From Streptomyces europaeiscabiei (lineage in GTDB: Bacteria > Actinomycetota > Actinomycetes > Streptomycetales > Streptomycetaceae), in contig NZ_CP107841.1 in the NCBI RefSeq assembly GCF_036346855.1, positions 992,001 to 1,056,000 on the forward strand: DNA of 64,000 nt, in the 5' to 3' direction. This document shows, piece by piece, positions 7,796-16,375 of this stretch. Under the pieces are notes generated by a model. It saw only the letters and a list, made by a program, of their open reading frames with translations, ran no database searches and had not been told where the DNA came from. A program made the translations under genes and the position numbers. Numbering within the stretch: the stretch's first letter is position 1; every line of letters begins with the position of its first letter.

Positions 7796-9277
7796 TCAGG
7801 CGCGGGCCGGGGCGGAGGCGTGCAAGGGGTGGGCCAGTTCCGCGAGGGCCCGTTCCAGGGCCTGAAGGTGGGCGAGGGCCTGATCGGCGCGCGGGTGATG
7901 ACCGGGGGTGGCCGCGTGCGCCGGGGCGGGGCGCTCGGGCACCGCGCCGACCAGGGCCTCGACGGCCGACTCGACACGGCGGCAGGCAGCGGTGAGACGG
8001 GCGTCGTGGGAGGCGTCAGGGTCAGCGGCGACGGCAGCGAGGCCACGGGTCTCCCGGGCGCACTCGTCGAGCAGGGCGAGCACCCGGCGGGCCCGTTCCT
8101 TGCGCGGGCGCAGCGGGTTGAGCGGGTGGACCAGGGGCGCGAGGGACATCCGTACGCGTCCGAGGAGCGCCTCCAGCTCCGCCACGCGCGGTGCCGGGTC
8201 CGCGGCCGGGTCCCCCGCCAGGCGTCGGGCCGCTGTCGCGGTGCAGCCGTGCACCGCGTGCAGGGCCCGCCGCACCCAGCGGTCGGTGACGGCGTGCGTG
8301 GTGACCGGCAGGATCAGCGCCACGGCGAGCGCGGCCCCGAGCGCGCCGACCCCCGTCTGCGCCAGGCGGAGGCCGAGGAGTGCCGGATCCAGGACGCCGA
8401 GGAGGCCGTAGAGCAGGCCCGCCATGACGGTGACGCACAGCATCATCCAGGAGTACGACACGGCGGCCGTGTAGAAGATGCCGAAGACGCACACGGCGAC
8501 CAGTGCGGCGGTGGGCGCCGGGGAGCCGTGCAGGGGAACGGCGACCAGGAGGCCGACGAGGATTCCGGTGACCGTGCCGAGGACGCGTCGGAAGCCGCGG
8601 ACCAGGGTCTCGCCGCGCGAGGTGGTGTTCACGAAGATCCACCAGGCGGTGCCGACGGCCCAGTACCAGCGTTCCTGCGAGAGGACCTGCCCTGCGGCCA
8701 TCGCGAAGGCGCAGGCGGCGCTCGTCTGGAAAGCCTGGCGGGTGGTGGACCGGGCCAGTCCGCGGCCGTCGCCCGGGGCGGGGGCCGGGGCCGGCGGGCG
8801 GCGCCGCTCGATGCACCAGACGCCGAAGCGCACGGCCGAGGAGGCGGCCAGCGCCAGGGTCATCGCCGTGTACAGCTCGTGCAGTTGGCCGGGGACGGCG
8901 TGCAGGAACTGGGTGACGAAGAAGGTCATGAAGGCGAAGATGCCGAGCGCGTGGCCGCGCGGGCCCCAGCGGCGGGCGTGCACGCCGCAGAAGATCACGA
9001 CAAGCCAGACCGCGTCGCGCAGCGCGGGCACGTCGTGCAGCACCGTCGCGAGGGCCAGGACCGGGAAGCCCGCGGCGGGCAGCAGCGCGGTGGTGACCGC
9101 CTGGCCGCGCACCGTCGGATCGGCGACCGTGAACAGTGCGAGGAGCGCCGCGAGCCCGCCCGTGATCGACGCGGTCAGCGACAGCCCGGCCAGCTCGGAC
9201 GCGGCCACCGCGAGGCCGATGGCGAGCACCGCCCGCAGTGAGACCCGCAGCCGCAGCAGCCCCGGGTCCGGAGCCAT
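7796..9277 (-). CDS. FUSC-family membrane transporter
   Basis: A 493-residue integral membrane protein of the fusaric-acid-resistance/aromatic-acid-exporter type. Two similar hydrophobic blocks of about six helices each are visible. The first begins VSLRAVLAIGLAVAASELAG; the second begins at RQAFQTSAACAFAMAAGQVL, followed by WYWAVGTAWWIFVNTTSRGE and the characteristic FRRVLGTVTGILVGLLVAVP. A soluble helical region with many Arg and Glu residues forms the C-terminus. The ATG at 9277 is chosen since AAGAGG sits six bases before it. An Lrp-type regulator is divergently transcribed 264 bases away and may control it. Substrate unknown. Confidence 0.85.
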   Translation of the reverse strand: MAPDPGLLRLRVSLRAVLAIGLAVAASELAGLSLTASITGGLAALLALFTVADPTVRGQAVTTALLPAAGFPVLALATVLHDVPALRDAVWLVVIFCGVHARRWGPRGHALGIFAFMTFFVTQFLHAVPGQLHELYTAMTLALAASSAVRFGVWCIERRRPPAPAPAPGDGRGLARSTTRQAFQTSAACAFAMAAGQVLSQERWYWAVGTAWWIFVNTTSRGETLVRGFRRVLGTVTGILVGLLVAVPLHGSPAPTAALVAVCVFGIFYTAAVSYSWMMLCVTVMAGLLYGLLGVLDPALLGLRLAQTGVGALGAALAVALILPVTTHAVTDRWVRRALHAVHGCTATAARRLAGDPAADPAPRVAELEALLGRVRMSLAPLVHPLNPLRPRKERARRVLALLDECARETRGLAAVAADPDASHDARLTAACRRVESAVEALVGAVPERPAPAHAATPGHHPRADQALAHLQALERALAELAHPLHASAPARA

Positions 9278-9541
9278 GAACATCCTCTTCACCGCCGGCC
9301 GCCCGCCCCTCTCCCGTTCGGTTTCGGCCCGTGCGGGGCCCTTCGAGATCGACCACGCCCTCACGGCACGGAAATGGCGCCGCGGGCACGGACCGGCCTC
9401 ATTGCCGTCCTGCGCTGCGCGGCGCCATCGATGGTCATCAGGAAAGCATCAGAGTTCCGATGGCTCAACCGGCGTCCGGGCGACTGGGCCATTGGTACAG
9501 TTTCTCCCGATCGCCGCATGCCGGAGAGAGGCCAACGGACC

Positions 9542-10030
9542 ATGGCCGTGGACGAGCTCGACACCCGCATCCTGCGGCTGCTGCTGGAGCAGCCGCGCAC
9601 CAGCGTGCGGGAGTACGCCCGCATCCTCGGCGTCGCCCGGGGCACCCTCCAGGCCCGCCTCGACCGGCTGGAACGCGACGGTGTGATCACCGGTACCAGC
9701 CCGTCGCTCTCCCCCGCCGCGCTCGGTCACCCGGTGCTCGCCTTCGTGCACATCGAGGTGACCCAGGGGCACCTCGACGACGTGGGGGACGCGCTGGCGG
9801 CCGTACCGGAGATCATCGAGGCGTTCTCGATCACGGGCGGCGGCGATCTCCTGACACGGGTCGTGGCCCGGGACAACGCGCATCTGGAGGACGTCATCCA
9901 GGCGCTGATCAGCCTGCCGGGCGTGGTGCGCACGCGTACGGAGGTGGCGCTGCGGGAGCGGGTGCCGTACCGGTTGTCGCCCCTGGTGGAGTCGATCGGC
10001 TCGGGAGCGGGCAGACCGGCCAGAAGCTGA
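9542..10030 (+). CDS. Lrp/AsnC-family transcriptional regulator
   Basis: A 162-residue regulator. The N-terminal helix-turn-helix reads VDELDTRILRLLLEQPRTSV...ARILGVARGTLQARLDRLERDGVI, and the C-terminal RAM/ligand-binding domain carries AFVHIEVTQG and SITGGGDLLTRVVARD. The ATG at 9542 follows GGAGAGAGG; the longer upstream frame has no such site and would add unrelated sequence. It is divergent from the FUSC transporter and eight bases upstream of the HAD gene, so it probably forms a two-gene operon with the latter. A likely role is amino-acid-responsive control of one of these neighbours, which is inference. Confidence 0.92.
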   Translation: MAVDELDTRILRLLLEQPRTSVREYARILGVARGTLQARLDRLERDGVITGTSPSLSPAALGHPVLAFVHIEVTQGHLDDVGDALAAVPEIIEAFSITGGGDLLTRVVARDNAHLEDVIQALISLPGVVRTRTEVALRERVPYRLSPLVESIGSGAGRPARS

Positions 10031-10038
10031 CTGCTGAC

Positions 10039-10737
10039 ATGCTGAAGTCCATCAGCACGCTCGGCAGCACTGCGGTCATCTTCGATCTCGACGGAACACT
10101 CGTGGACAGCGAGCCCAACTACTTCGAGGCCTCACGTGAGTTGCTCGCCGCCCATGGAGCACCGGGTTACACCTGGCGGGACAACACGCGGTACGTCGGC
10201 ATCAGCACCTGGGAGACGCTGGGCCTCTGGCAGAAGAAGTACGCGATCGAGGCGCCGCGCGCCGGGCTCGTCGACGAGTTGAACCGCCGCTATCTGGAGC
10301 GGGCCCGTGCCTCCACCCCGGTCTTCCCCGAGATGCGGAAGTTCGTGGAGCTGCTGGCGGCCGAGGGGGCGCCCATGGCCGTGGCCTCGGGGTCGTCGCG
10401 CGAGGCGATCGAGGTGGTCCTCGGCGGCACGGGGCTCGACGCGTTCGTGCGGACCATGGTGTCGGCGGAGGAGGTCGACCGCGGCAAGCCGGCGCCCGAT
10501 GTGTTTCTGGAGGCCGCCCGCCGCCTGGGCGTCGCCCCGGCCGACTGTGTCGTCCTGGAGGACGCGGCGCCGGGCGCGGCAGCCGCCCACGCGGCCGGGA
10601 TGCGGTGCGTCGCGATTCCCTATGTCGCCGACCAGGCGGACGACCCGGCGTTCGCGACGGCGGGGCTGCTCGTGCGGGGCGGGCAGCGGGAGTTCGCGGC
10701 GCGGGAGGCGTACGACTGGATCGTGGCGTCGGGGTGA
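10039..10737 (+). CDS. HAD-superfamily hydrolase (beta-phosphoglucomutase-like)
   Basis: A 232-residue phosphatase or mutase. Motif I is FDLDGTLVDSEP (nucleophile and acid Asp pair), motif II is the Ser in VASGSS, motif III is the Lys in DRGKPAPDVFLEAA and motif IV is VVLEDAAPG. The helical C1 cap between motifs I and II (residues about 20-85) classes it with phosphoglycolate phosphatase and beta-phosphoglucomutase relatives. It begins eight bases after the Lrp regulator and ends in a strong terminator. The substrate cannot be read from sequence. Confidence 0.92.
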   Translation: MLKSISTLGSTAVIFDLDGTLVDSEPNYFEASRELLAAHGAPGYTWRDNTRYVGISTWETLGLWQKKYAIEAPRAGLVDELNRRYLERARASTPVFPEMRKFVELLAAEGAPMAVASGSSREAIEVVLGGTGLDAFVRTMVSAEEVDRGKPAPDVFLEAARRLGVAPADCVVLEDAAPGAAAAHAAGMRCVAIPYVADQADDPAFATAGLLVRGGQREFAAREAYDWIVASG

Positions 10738-10743
10738 GACGCC

Positions 10744-10786
10744 CGAGAGCCCGGTCCGCCGACATGCTCGGCGGACCGGGCTCTCG
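10744..10786. terminator. Bidirectional hairpin terminator
   Basis: A perfect 19-bp stem (arms 10744-10762 and 10768-10786) with loop catgc, followed on the plus strand by TTCTG. It separates the HAD gene from the convergent 881-residue surface protein gene. Confidence 0.88.
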
Positions 10787-10813
10787 TTCTGTTCCGGTTC
10801 TTGTCCGGGTGGA

Positions 10814-13459
10814 TCAGGCCGCCGTGCCGCGCCCCGTCGCCCGCGCCCGGCGGTGCAGGATCCAGCCCGTCACGGTGAGCGCCGCGGCCGAGGCGGCCAC
10901 ACCGAGGACGGTCAGGCCGGTGGTGGCGAGGCTGCCGCCGCCTCCGGTGGTCGTGGTACCGCCCGTGCCGCCGCCGGAGGTGCTGCCGCTGCCTCCGCCG
11001 GACGTGGAACCGCTGCTGGTGCCGCCGGTGGACGTGGCGCCGCCGGTGTCGCCGCCGCTGTCACCGTCGTCGCCGCCGTCGTCGGTGTCCACCGGGTCCT
11101 GGCCGACGAAGGCGACCGGGACCTTGACGTCCTGCGAGCGGTCGCCGGACAGGGTGTGGTCCGCGCGGGTGGCGAGGACACAATCGGCCTTGAAGCAGTC
11201 GGTGTACTCGTCCTTGGCATCGACGGTCAGCTCGACCTCGAACGTGCCGCCGTCCTCGTACGGGATCGCCAACTCCTCGCCGTAGTCCGGCGGGTTGGAG
11301 GAGATCCATGCGGAGGAGTGCGACCCGCCGGTCATGTCGACGCCGCCGATGCACGGGGTGGGCAGTTCACCGGCGCCGTTGTCGACGCAGAGGGCGACGT
11401 AGATGCCCTTGTCCTCGTCGTAGCCGGAGCCGGTGACCTTCAGGGTCTGCTTCTCGGTGGCGAGGTTGTTGACCGGGGTGACGGTGAGCTTCTGGCCGTC
11501 GGAACCGGTGACGGTCTTCGTGCCGGAGGGCTCGTCGTCCCCGCCGTCCCCGTCCCCGTCGCCACCGCCGGTGGTGTCGTCGGCCTCGGTGACGGTGAGG
11601 GTGAAGGGCGAGGTGCGGGTGGTGCCCACGACGTTGGTGAACACGGCGCGGTACTCGTAACCGTCGTGCGCCGCCTTCGCCTTGAAGGTGTACGTGTTCT
11701 TCGTCGCGCCCTCGACCACGGACCAGGTCTGGCCCCCGTTGACACTGACCTCCCACTTCACGGTGGGTTCGGGTGTGCCCTCGGCCGCCGCGACGAACGA
11801 GACCTCGTCGCCCGGTGCCACGGTCCTGTCGGTCGGGGACTGGGTGACCCTGGGGGACATCCGGCGGTCGAGCTTGGTGATCTCGCCCTCGGAGGGGCTG
11901 CTGACGTAGACGGTGGTGCCGCCCGGGGCGACGGCGACGGAGGCCGAGCCGTTCTGGGAGTCGTTGTCCGCCAGCTTCGTGGACGCGGCGGCCTCCGCGT
12001 AGGTGGTGGTGTCGTACACGCCGAGGTGGCTGGTGTTGTCGCCGCCGTTGCCGGAGTCGCCGTTGTCCTGCCAGACGACGAAGGCACGGCCGGTTGCGGT
12101 GTCGAAGGCGATGTCGGCGGCGTCGTCCGGCCCCTCGATCGCCTTCAGGAACTTGGCGTCCTTGTCGTAGACGCGCACGGTGTCGCCGCTGCCGACCCAG
12201 GCGTTGCCGGTGGCCGGGTCCGCCTCGACGAACTGGACGTTCGCGGAGGGGAGTTCGGCAGTGGCGGTGACGGTGAAGGAGTCGGTGTCGACGCGGCGCA
12301 GGGTGCCTCCGGCGGATCCTGCCGACCAGGCGGCCCTGTGCGCCTGGTCGGCGCCGAGCACGGAGCCGCCCTGAAGGGTGAGGGTGCGGTTCTCCAGCGG
12401 GACGGCGGTGGCGATGTCGGCCTCGGAGAGCTGCTCTCCCTGGGCGACCAGGACGGTGGTGTCCTTGGTGCCGGGGCCGATCCCGGTGATGTTGGCGCCG
12501 ATGATCCACTTGCCGGCGACGGCCGCATCGCCGGGCTTGGCGGTGCCGATGCCGCGCAGCGCGAACTGAAGGACGGCGCCGTCACCGGAGAGCGGGGCGG
12601 CGATCCGTACGACGGCCCGGGGAGCGAGCGTGCCGGTGGTGCCCGGGGCCTGGGCGATGTGACCGAGGCTCTTGCCGTCCGCCGGGTCGAGGACGTGCAG
12701 GCCGCGCTCGTCGACGTCCCCGGAGGCGGCGAAGTTGTCCGAACCCGCGTACAGCTTCTTGGACTCCGGGTGCAGCAGAAGGTCGTTGACCTGGCCGGCC
12801 GCCGTGAACGCGGCGGACTCGACGTAGCCGACCGTGCCGGCGGGCACGTCCTCGCCCTCGCCGCCGTCGTCCCCGCCGCCGGTGTCCTGGCCCTCGAAGG
12901 TGACGGGGACGCGGACGTCCTGGGAGCGGTCGCCCGAGTTGCGGTGGTCGACGCGGGTGACGACGGAACAGACGACCTGGGTGCAGTCGACGCCGTTGTC
13001 CTTGGCCTTGATGCCGATCTCGACGTCGAAGGTGCCGCCCTCGCCCCAGGCGATGGCGAGGTTGCCCTCGTACTGGTCGCCCTTGGGGACGATCCAGTGC
13101 GAGGAGTTGCCGGTGCCGCTCTCGTCGGCGCCCCCGATGCAGGGCGAGGGGATCTTGCCGTCGCCGTTGTCCTTGCACAGGGCGACGTAGATGGCCTTGG
13201 ACGTGTCGTAGCCGGAGCCGGTGACCCTCAGCGTCTCATCGTCGGGATCCAGGTTCGCGGAAGCCGAGACGGTCAGTTTCTGGCCGTTCGAGCCGAGGCC
13301 GGTCCTGGGGGTGTCGGCGGCCTGGGCGGCGGTGCTCACCGTGACGGCCGTGATCGCGGCGGCCACCAGGGCGGCGGCTCCGAGGAGCGCCGCGGGGCGT
13401 CTCAGCCGCGGTCGGGCCGCGCCGCCCGGCCGCCGCCGGTCCGTCGTGTCGTCTGTCAT
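10814..13459 (-). CDS. Large sortase-anchored surface protein with two neocarzinostatin-like repeats, propeller and Ig domain
   Basis: An 881-residue wall-anchored protein. Domains in order: long signal peptide (1-47); repeat domain 1 (about 55-190) with VTGSGYDTSKAIYVALC, PSPCIGG and SVVTRVDH; a YncE-like beta-propeller (about 200-535); an Ig-like domain (about 540-630, PRVTQSPTDRTVAPGDEVSF); repeat domain 2 (about 650-790); a Gly/Ser/Thr linker; then LATTG at 844-848, a membrane helix and an RRARA tail. LAXTG is the signal class read by sortase E of Streptomyces. Each repeat has four cysteines placed for two disulfides. It is the last gene of an iron-boxed cluster whose neighbours include an HtaA-like protein and a haem-type binding lipoprotein. 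Its own promoter is not obvious in the 193 bases upstream. Haem or haemoprotein capture is inferred from context only. Confidence 0.85.
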   Translation of the reverse strand: MTDDTTDRRRPGGAARPRLRRPAALLGAAALVAAAITAVTVSTAAQAADTPRTGLGSNGQKLTVSASANLDPDDETLRVTGSGYDTSKAIYVALCKDNGDGKIPSPCIGGADESGTGNSSHWIVPKGDQYEGNLAIAWGEGGTFDVEIGIKAKDNGVDCTQVVCSVVTRVDHRNSGDRSQDVRVPVTFEGQDTGGGDDGGEGEDVPAGTVGYVESAAFTAAGQVNDLLLHPESKKLYAGSDNFAASGDVDERGLHVLDPADGKSLGHIAQAPGTTGTLAPRAVVRIAAPLSGDGAVLQFALRGIGTAKPGDAAVAGKWIIGANITGIGPGTKDTTVLVAQGEQLSEADIATAVPLENRTLTLQGGSVLGADQAHRAAWSAGSAGGTLRRVDTDSFTVTATAELPSANVQFVEADPATGNAWVGSGDTVRVYDKDAKFLKAIEGPDDAADIAFDTATGRAFVVWQDNGDSGNGGDNTSHLGVYDTTTYAEAAASTKLADNDSQNGSASVAVAPGGTTVYVSSPSEGEITKLDRRMSPRVTQSPTDRTVAPGDEVSFVAAAEGTPEPTVKWEVSVNGGQTWSVVEGATKNTYTFKAKAAHDGYEYRAVFTNVVGTTRTSPFTLTVTEADDTTGGGDGDGDGGDDEPSGTKTVTGSDGQKLTVTPVNNLATEKQTLKVTGSGYDEDKGIYVALCVDNGAGELPTPCIGGVDMTGGSHSSAWISSNPPDYGEELAIPYEDGGTFEVELTVDAKDEYTDCFKADCVLATRADHTLSGDRSQDVKVPVAFVGQDPVDTDDGGDDGDSGGDTGGATSTGGTSSGSTSGGGSGSTSGGGTGGTTTTGGGGSLATTGLTVLGVAASAAALTVTGWILHRRARATGRGTAA

Positions 13460-13652
13460 GGGTTCCTCATTCGTCGGGTGCGCCCCGCACCCGGGGGACG
13501 CCTGGGCCTGTCCGGCGGATCAGGTCGCAGGGAAGGGACAGTGCCCTGGTACGCCGAGGAGCGGGGCCATGGGGGTCCCTCCCGCTCGGGCGAAGCCGCC
13601 GGACAGGTCCCGGGGCCGGGCCCCGTGGTGAAGGGCCCGGCCGTAGGAGTGG

Positions 13653-14192
13653 CTACTGGAAGGTGACGGGGGCGTGGACGTCGTACTTCCGGTCGTTGCT
13701 GTCGAAGTGGTCGGCGCGGGTCACGACCGCGCAGGTGACGTCCTCGCCGCAGACACTGCCGTCGTCGAGGGTGGCCTTGACGAAGATGTCGACGCTGAAG
13801 GTGCCGCCGGTGCCGAACTTGGAACTGTTGGCGAACAGGCCGCCGAACGTGTTGTTGATCCAGTGCGAGGCGCCGGTGGAACCGGACTCGTCCTGGCCGC
13901 CGAGGCAGGGGGTGGGCTTGTTGGCGCCCTGGGCGCCGTTGACGACACAGAGGCCGACATAGATGCCCTGGGCCGTGTTGTAGCCGGAGCCGGAGACGGT
14001 GACGACCTGGCCCGACGCGGCGGCCGTGTTCGGCGCGGTCAGGGACAGGTTGTAGGTGGTGCTGCCGTCGACGATCGTACGGGTCGAGGTGGCGGCGGAG
14101 GCCGAGGTGGCGAGGCCCAGGGTCAGGGCGGCGGAGGCGGCGACGGCGAGACCGGCGCGGGCGGCGGTACGGGCGGAAGGAACGACTCTCAT
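13653..14192 (-). CDS. Secreted single-domain neocarzinostatin-like repeat protein
   Basis: A 179-residue exported protein. It has a signal peptide (residues 1-33, cleaved near ATSASA) followed by one copy of the repeat domain found in the neighbouring surface proteins: VTVSGSGYNTAQGIYVGLC, PTPCLGGQDESG, SHWI, then CGEDVTCAVVTRADH and APVTFQ at the end. The four cysteines, GSGY and the DH pair are shared by all copies. There is no membrane anchor, so it should be released. An iron box at 14293-14311 lies about 100 bases upstream, indicating derepression under iron limitation. The resemblance to the neocarzinostatin fold rests on the two-disulfide pattern and length, and is inference. A free haem-shuttle role would fit but is unproven. 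Confidence 0.82.
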   Translation of the reverse strand: MRVVPSARTAARAGLAVAASAALTLGLATSASAATSTRTIVDGSTTYNLSLTAPNTAAASGQVVTVSGSGYNTAQGIYVGLCVVNGAQGANKPTPCLGGQDESGSTGASHWINNTFGGLFANSSKFGTGGTFSVDIFVKATLDDGSVCGEDVTCAVVTRADHFDSNDRKYDVHAPVTFQ

Positions 14193-14292
14193 CAGGAGAG
14201 CACCTTTCTCGTAAGCGGTGGGCGGGGGGAGGCACGGGCCGTGCGACCCGCGCCTGCCCCAGTGGGAACAGGCCGGCCGGTCCCATTTCCAC

Positions 14293-14311
14293 TTAGGGAA
14301 GGCTTACCTAA
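14293..14311. promoter_or_regulatory. Iron box (DmdR/IdeR-type operator)
   Basis: TTAGGGAAGGCTTACCTAA matches the palindromic iron-box consensus TTAGGTTAGGCTAACCTAA at 16 of 19 positions. It is placed to repress the 179-residue secreted protein gene when iron is abundant. Confidence 0.82.
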
Positions 14312-14396
14312 TCTTGCCCATGATCTCTTTGTCAACAGAAAGCAAAGGAAGTCGCAACAGACCTTCACGTCACCGGTGTTGACCGGCTCCCGACGC

Positions 14397-15380
14397 TCAG
14401 GAAGACGCCTCGCCGTCGAGCACGGTGAACGGCGCGGCGGCCTCGCGACCTCCGGTCACGGAGTACAGCCGGACCGTGTGCGCACCCTCGGCCGCCGTGT
14501 CGTAGACCGGGAAGTCACGGGCGACCTCGCCCGAGTCGTCGGCCACGGCCTGATAGCGGGTGTCGTCGTCGATCGCGACCAGCACGACCTCACCCGGCTC
14601 GAACCCTTCGCCGGTGACCCGTTGTCCGGCGCCCGCGGCCAGGCTCGCGAGCCGCACGGCCGCGGAGGGGGTCGTCTCCGCCCGCTGCTCCGCCCCCTCG
14701 GATCCGGTCGTCGTGTCGCTCGCGTCCGGGGTGGGCGAGGGGGCACCGCCGCCGGACTCGTCGGCCGCCACATCCTCCGGCTGCTGTTCGGCACCGGAGG
14801 CTCCCGTGCCCACGGTCACGTCGAGCGGGGCGAGTTCGTCCCCCGCCGCGTACGATCGGCCGCTCCACCCGGCGAGCAGCTCGGCGCCCTCCACGGTCAG
14901 CGACACCCGCAGGCCCGACCAGGTCGCGCCGCCGCTGCGCACGGTCGGCGCGGCGGTGCCCGCGCCGACCTCGGCCAGCGTCAGGTCGCCACTCTCCCCC
15001 GCCCGTTCGGCCCGCACGTCGAGCGTGCCGGTGCCGCCGTCGAGCCGCAGGCGCAGCTCGCCGAGGGTCAAGGCGCCGGTGCCGGTGCCGCCCAGACGGA
15101 TGGATCCGTTGAAGCCGACGTCGGCGTCCCCGGCTTTCGGGGTCGCGCTGCCGCCGTCGACCGGGAACCAGGTCCGGCCGCCGGAGCCGCGCACGGCGGG
15201 CGCCTCGGCCGTCACCGTCACGTCGGTGCCGGTGGACGCCCCGAACGTCGGGCCCCAGCTCACGAACCCGCCGGACACCGCACCCGGGGCCCCTGCCCCC
15301 TCCTGTGCCGTCGCCGTGCCTTGGCAGAGCAGGGCGAGCAGCGCGCCCGCCGCCGTCGCGGTGGCACCAGGTCTGTTCAT
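14397..15380 (-). CDS. Secreted HtaA-like domain protein
   Basis: A 327-residue exported protein with a signal peptide of about 25 residues (ending TATAQ). An HtaA-like domain follows (about 35-175): GGFVSWGPTFGAS, TWFPVDGGSA, VGFNGSIRLGGTGTGALTL and ATWSGLRVSLTVEG are the family landmarks. The C-terminal part has an acidic Ser/Thr/Pro linker and an Ig-like beta domain starting near AAGAGQRVTGEGFEPGEVV. In corynebacterial HtaA domains haem is held by a conserved Tyr and His; I see neither at the corresponding places here. There is no LPXTG-type signal or C-terminal helix, so it is probably released. It lies about 105 bases after the LASTG protein gene and is likely co-transcribed with it from the iron-boxed promoter. 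The ATG at 15380 is preferred to the adjacent GTG at 15383. Confidence 0.8.
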   Translation of the reverse strand: MNRPGATATAAGALLALLCQGTATAQEGAGAPGAVSGGFVSWGPTFGASTGTDVTVTAEAPAVRGSGGRTWFPVDGGSATPKAGDADVGFNGSIRLGGTGTGALTLGELRLRLDGGTGTLDVRAERAGESGDLTLAEVGAGTAAPTVRSGGATWSGLRVSLTVEGAELLAGWSGRSYAAGDELAPLDVTVGTGASGAEQQPEDVAADESGGGAPSPTPDASDTTTGSEGAEQRAETTPSAAVRLASLAAGAGQRVTGEGFEPGEVVLVAIDDDTRYQAVADDSGEVARDFPVYDTAAEGAHTVRLYSVTGGREAAAPFTVLDGEASS

Positions 15381-15485
15381 CACCTCGAAGTCCTCCCTGA
15401 AATCCGGAATGCCGACCGTGAGATCGACGGGACACCCCTGCGCGGGGCGTCGACCGGCTTGTGTTCGGCTGACGTCGACATGCCG

Positions 15486-16295
15486 TCAGGTCGGGCCCGC
15501 GCCGCCGGGCGCGGTGGTGGTACGGCGTCGGCGCGCCCAGACCCAGGCCGCCCCGCCGGCCGCGACAAGCCCGACCGCGGTGATGCCCAGCGGCACGGCG
15601 GCACTGCCGGTGCTGGCCAGCGGGTCGTCCGACGTGTTCGTGTCGCCCGACGTGCCGCCGGTGGTGCCGCCGGTGGTGGTCGCGCTCGTTCCGGCCGACG
15701 GGGTCGCCGTGCTGTCGGCGCCGGAGTCGTCGCCGCTGCCGCTGTCGGCCCCGGCGAAGGTCACCGGGATACGGACCGTCTGGCTCTGGTCACCGCCCCT
15801 GGTGTGGTCGTTGCGGGTGATCACGGAACAGGTCACACCCGGTTCGGCGCAGTCCGTGTTGGCGTCCTTGGCCCGCACCTCGACCTGCACGGAGAACGTG
15901 CCCTTGTGCCCGGCACCCTTGTACGGCTCGGCCAGCCCCTCCCCGTACGAGGGCGGGTTGGAGGAGATCCACACCGAGGAACCGGAGTCGCCGGACATGT
16001 CGACGCCGCCGATACAGGGAGTGGGGGTCCTGCCGGCACCGTTGTCCACGCAGAAGGCGACGTAGACGCCCTTCTCGGTGTTGTAGCCGGTGCCGGACAC
16101 GGTGACCGTCTCGCCGTTCGGGTCGAGTCCGGAGGATTTGGAAACGGTGAGCCTCTGGTCCTCCGGGCCGGTCGCGGAGCCGCCGGCGGCCACCGCGGAG
16201 GGGGCCGGGAACAGGATCAGGGCACTCGCGACGGCGACGGCCGCCGGGACTGCGCGCAGGGCTCGTAGGCCACATCTGTGCATCGGTGTCAGCAC
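15486..16295 (-). CDS. Sortase E-anchored neocarzinostatin-like repeat protein (LASTG)
   Basis: A 269-residue surface protein. It has a signal peptide to about residue 36, one repeat domain (VTVSGTGYNTEKGVYVAFC, PTPCIGGVDMSG, then CAEPGVTCSVITRNDH and VRIPVTF), a Ser/Thr/Gly/Asp linker, LASTG near residues 226-230, a membrane helix and an ARRRR tail. LASTG fits class E sortase. Start codons at 16301, 16295 and 16283 are possible; 16295 has GAGG at the best spacing. A 17-of-19 iron box sits 16 bases upstream, so iron repression is very likely. It is divergent from the haem-type binding lipoprotein, and both share that box. The repeat fold assignment is inference. Confidence 0.83.
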   Translation of the reverse strand: MLTPMHRCGLRALRAVPAAVAVASALILFPAPSAVAAGGSATGPEDQRLTVSKSSGLDPNGETVTVSGTGYNTEKGVYVAFCVDNGAGRTPTPCIGGVDMSGDSGSSVWISSNPPSYGEGLAEPYKGAGHKGTFSVQVEVRAKDANTDCAEPGVTCSVITRNDHTRGGDQSQTVRIPVTFAGADSGSGDDSGADSTATPSAGTSATTTGGTTGGTSGDTNTSDDPLASTGSAAVPLGITAVGLVAAGGAAWVWARRRRTTTAPGGAGPT

Positions 16296-16311
16296 TCCCA
16301 CCCTCGGTAAC

Positions 16312-16330
16312 TCAGGTAAGGCTAACCTAA
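16312..16330. promoter_or_regulatory. Iron box between divergent surface protein and binding-protein genes
   Basis: TCAGGTAAGGCTAACCTAA matches the iron-box consensus at 17 of 19 positions. It lies between the LASTG protein gene (minus) and hmuT-like gene (plus) and probably controls both through a DmdR1/IdeR-type repressor. Confidence 0.88.
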
Positions 16331-16375
16331 AATAACGAACACCTGATTCAAACGGTAGACATGGAAGGCGGTTCG

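Noticed and set aside
16312..16330. Possible Fur/Zur box instead of an iron box
   Set aside because: The match to TTAGGTTAGGCTAACCTAA is 17 of 19, far better than to a Zur or Fur consensus.
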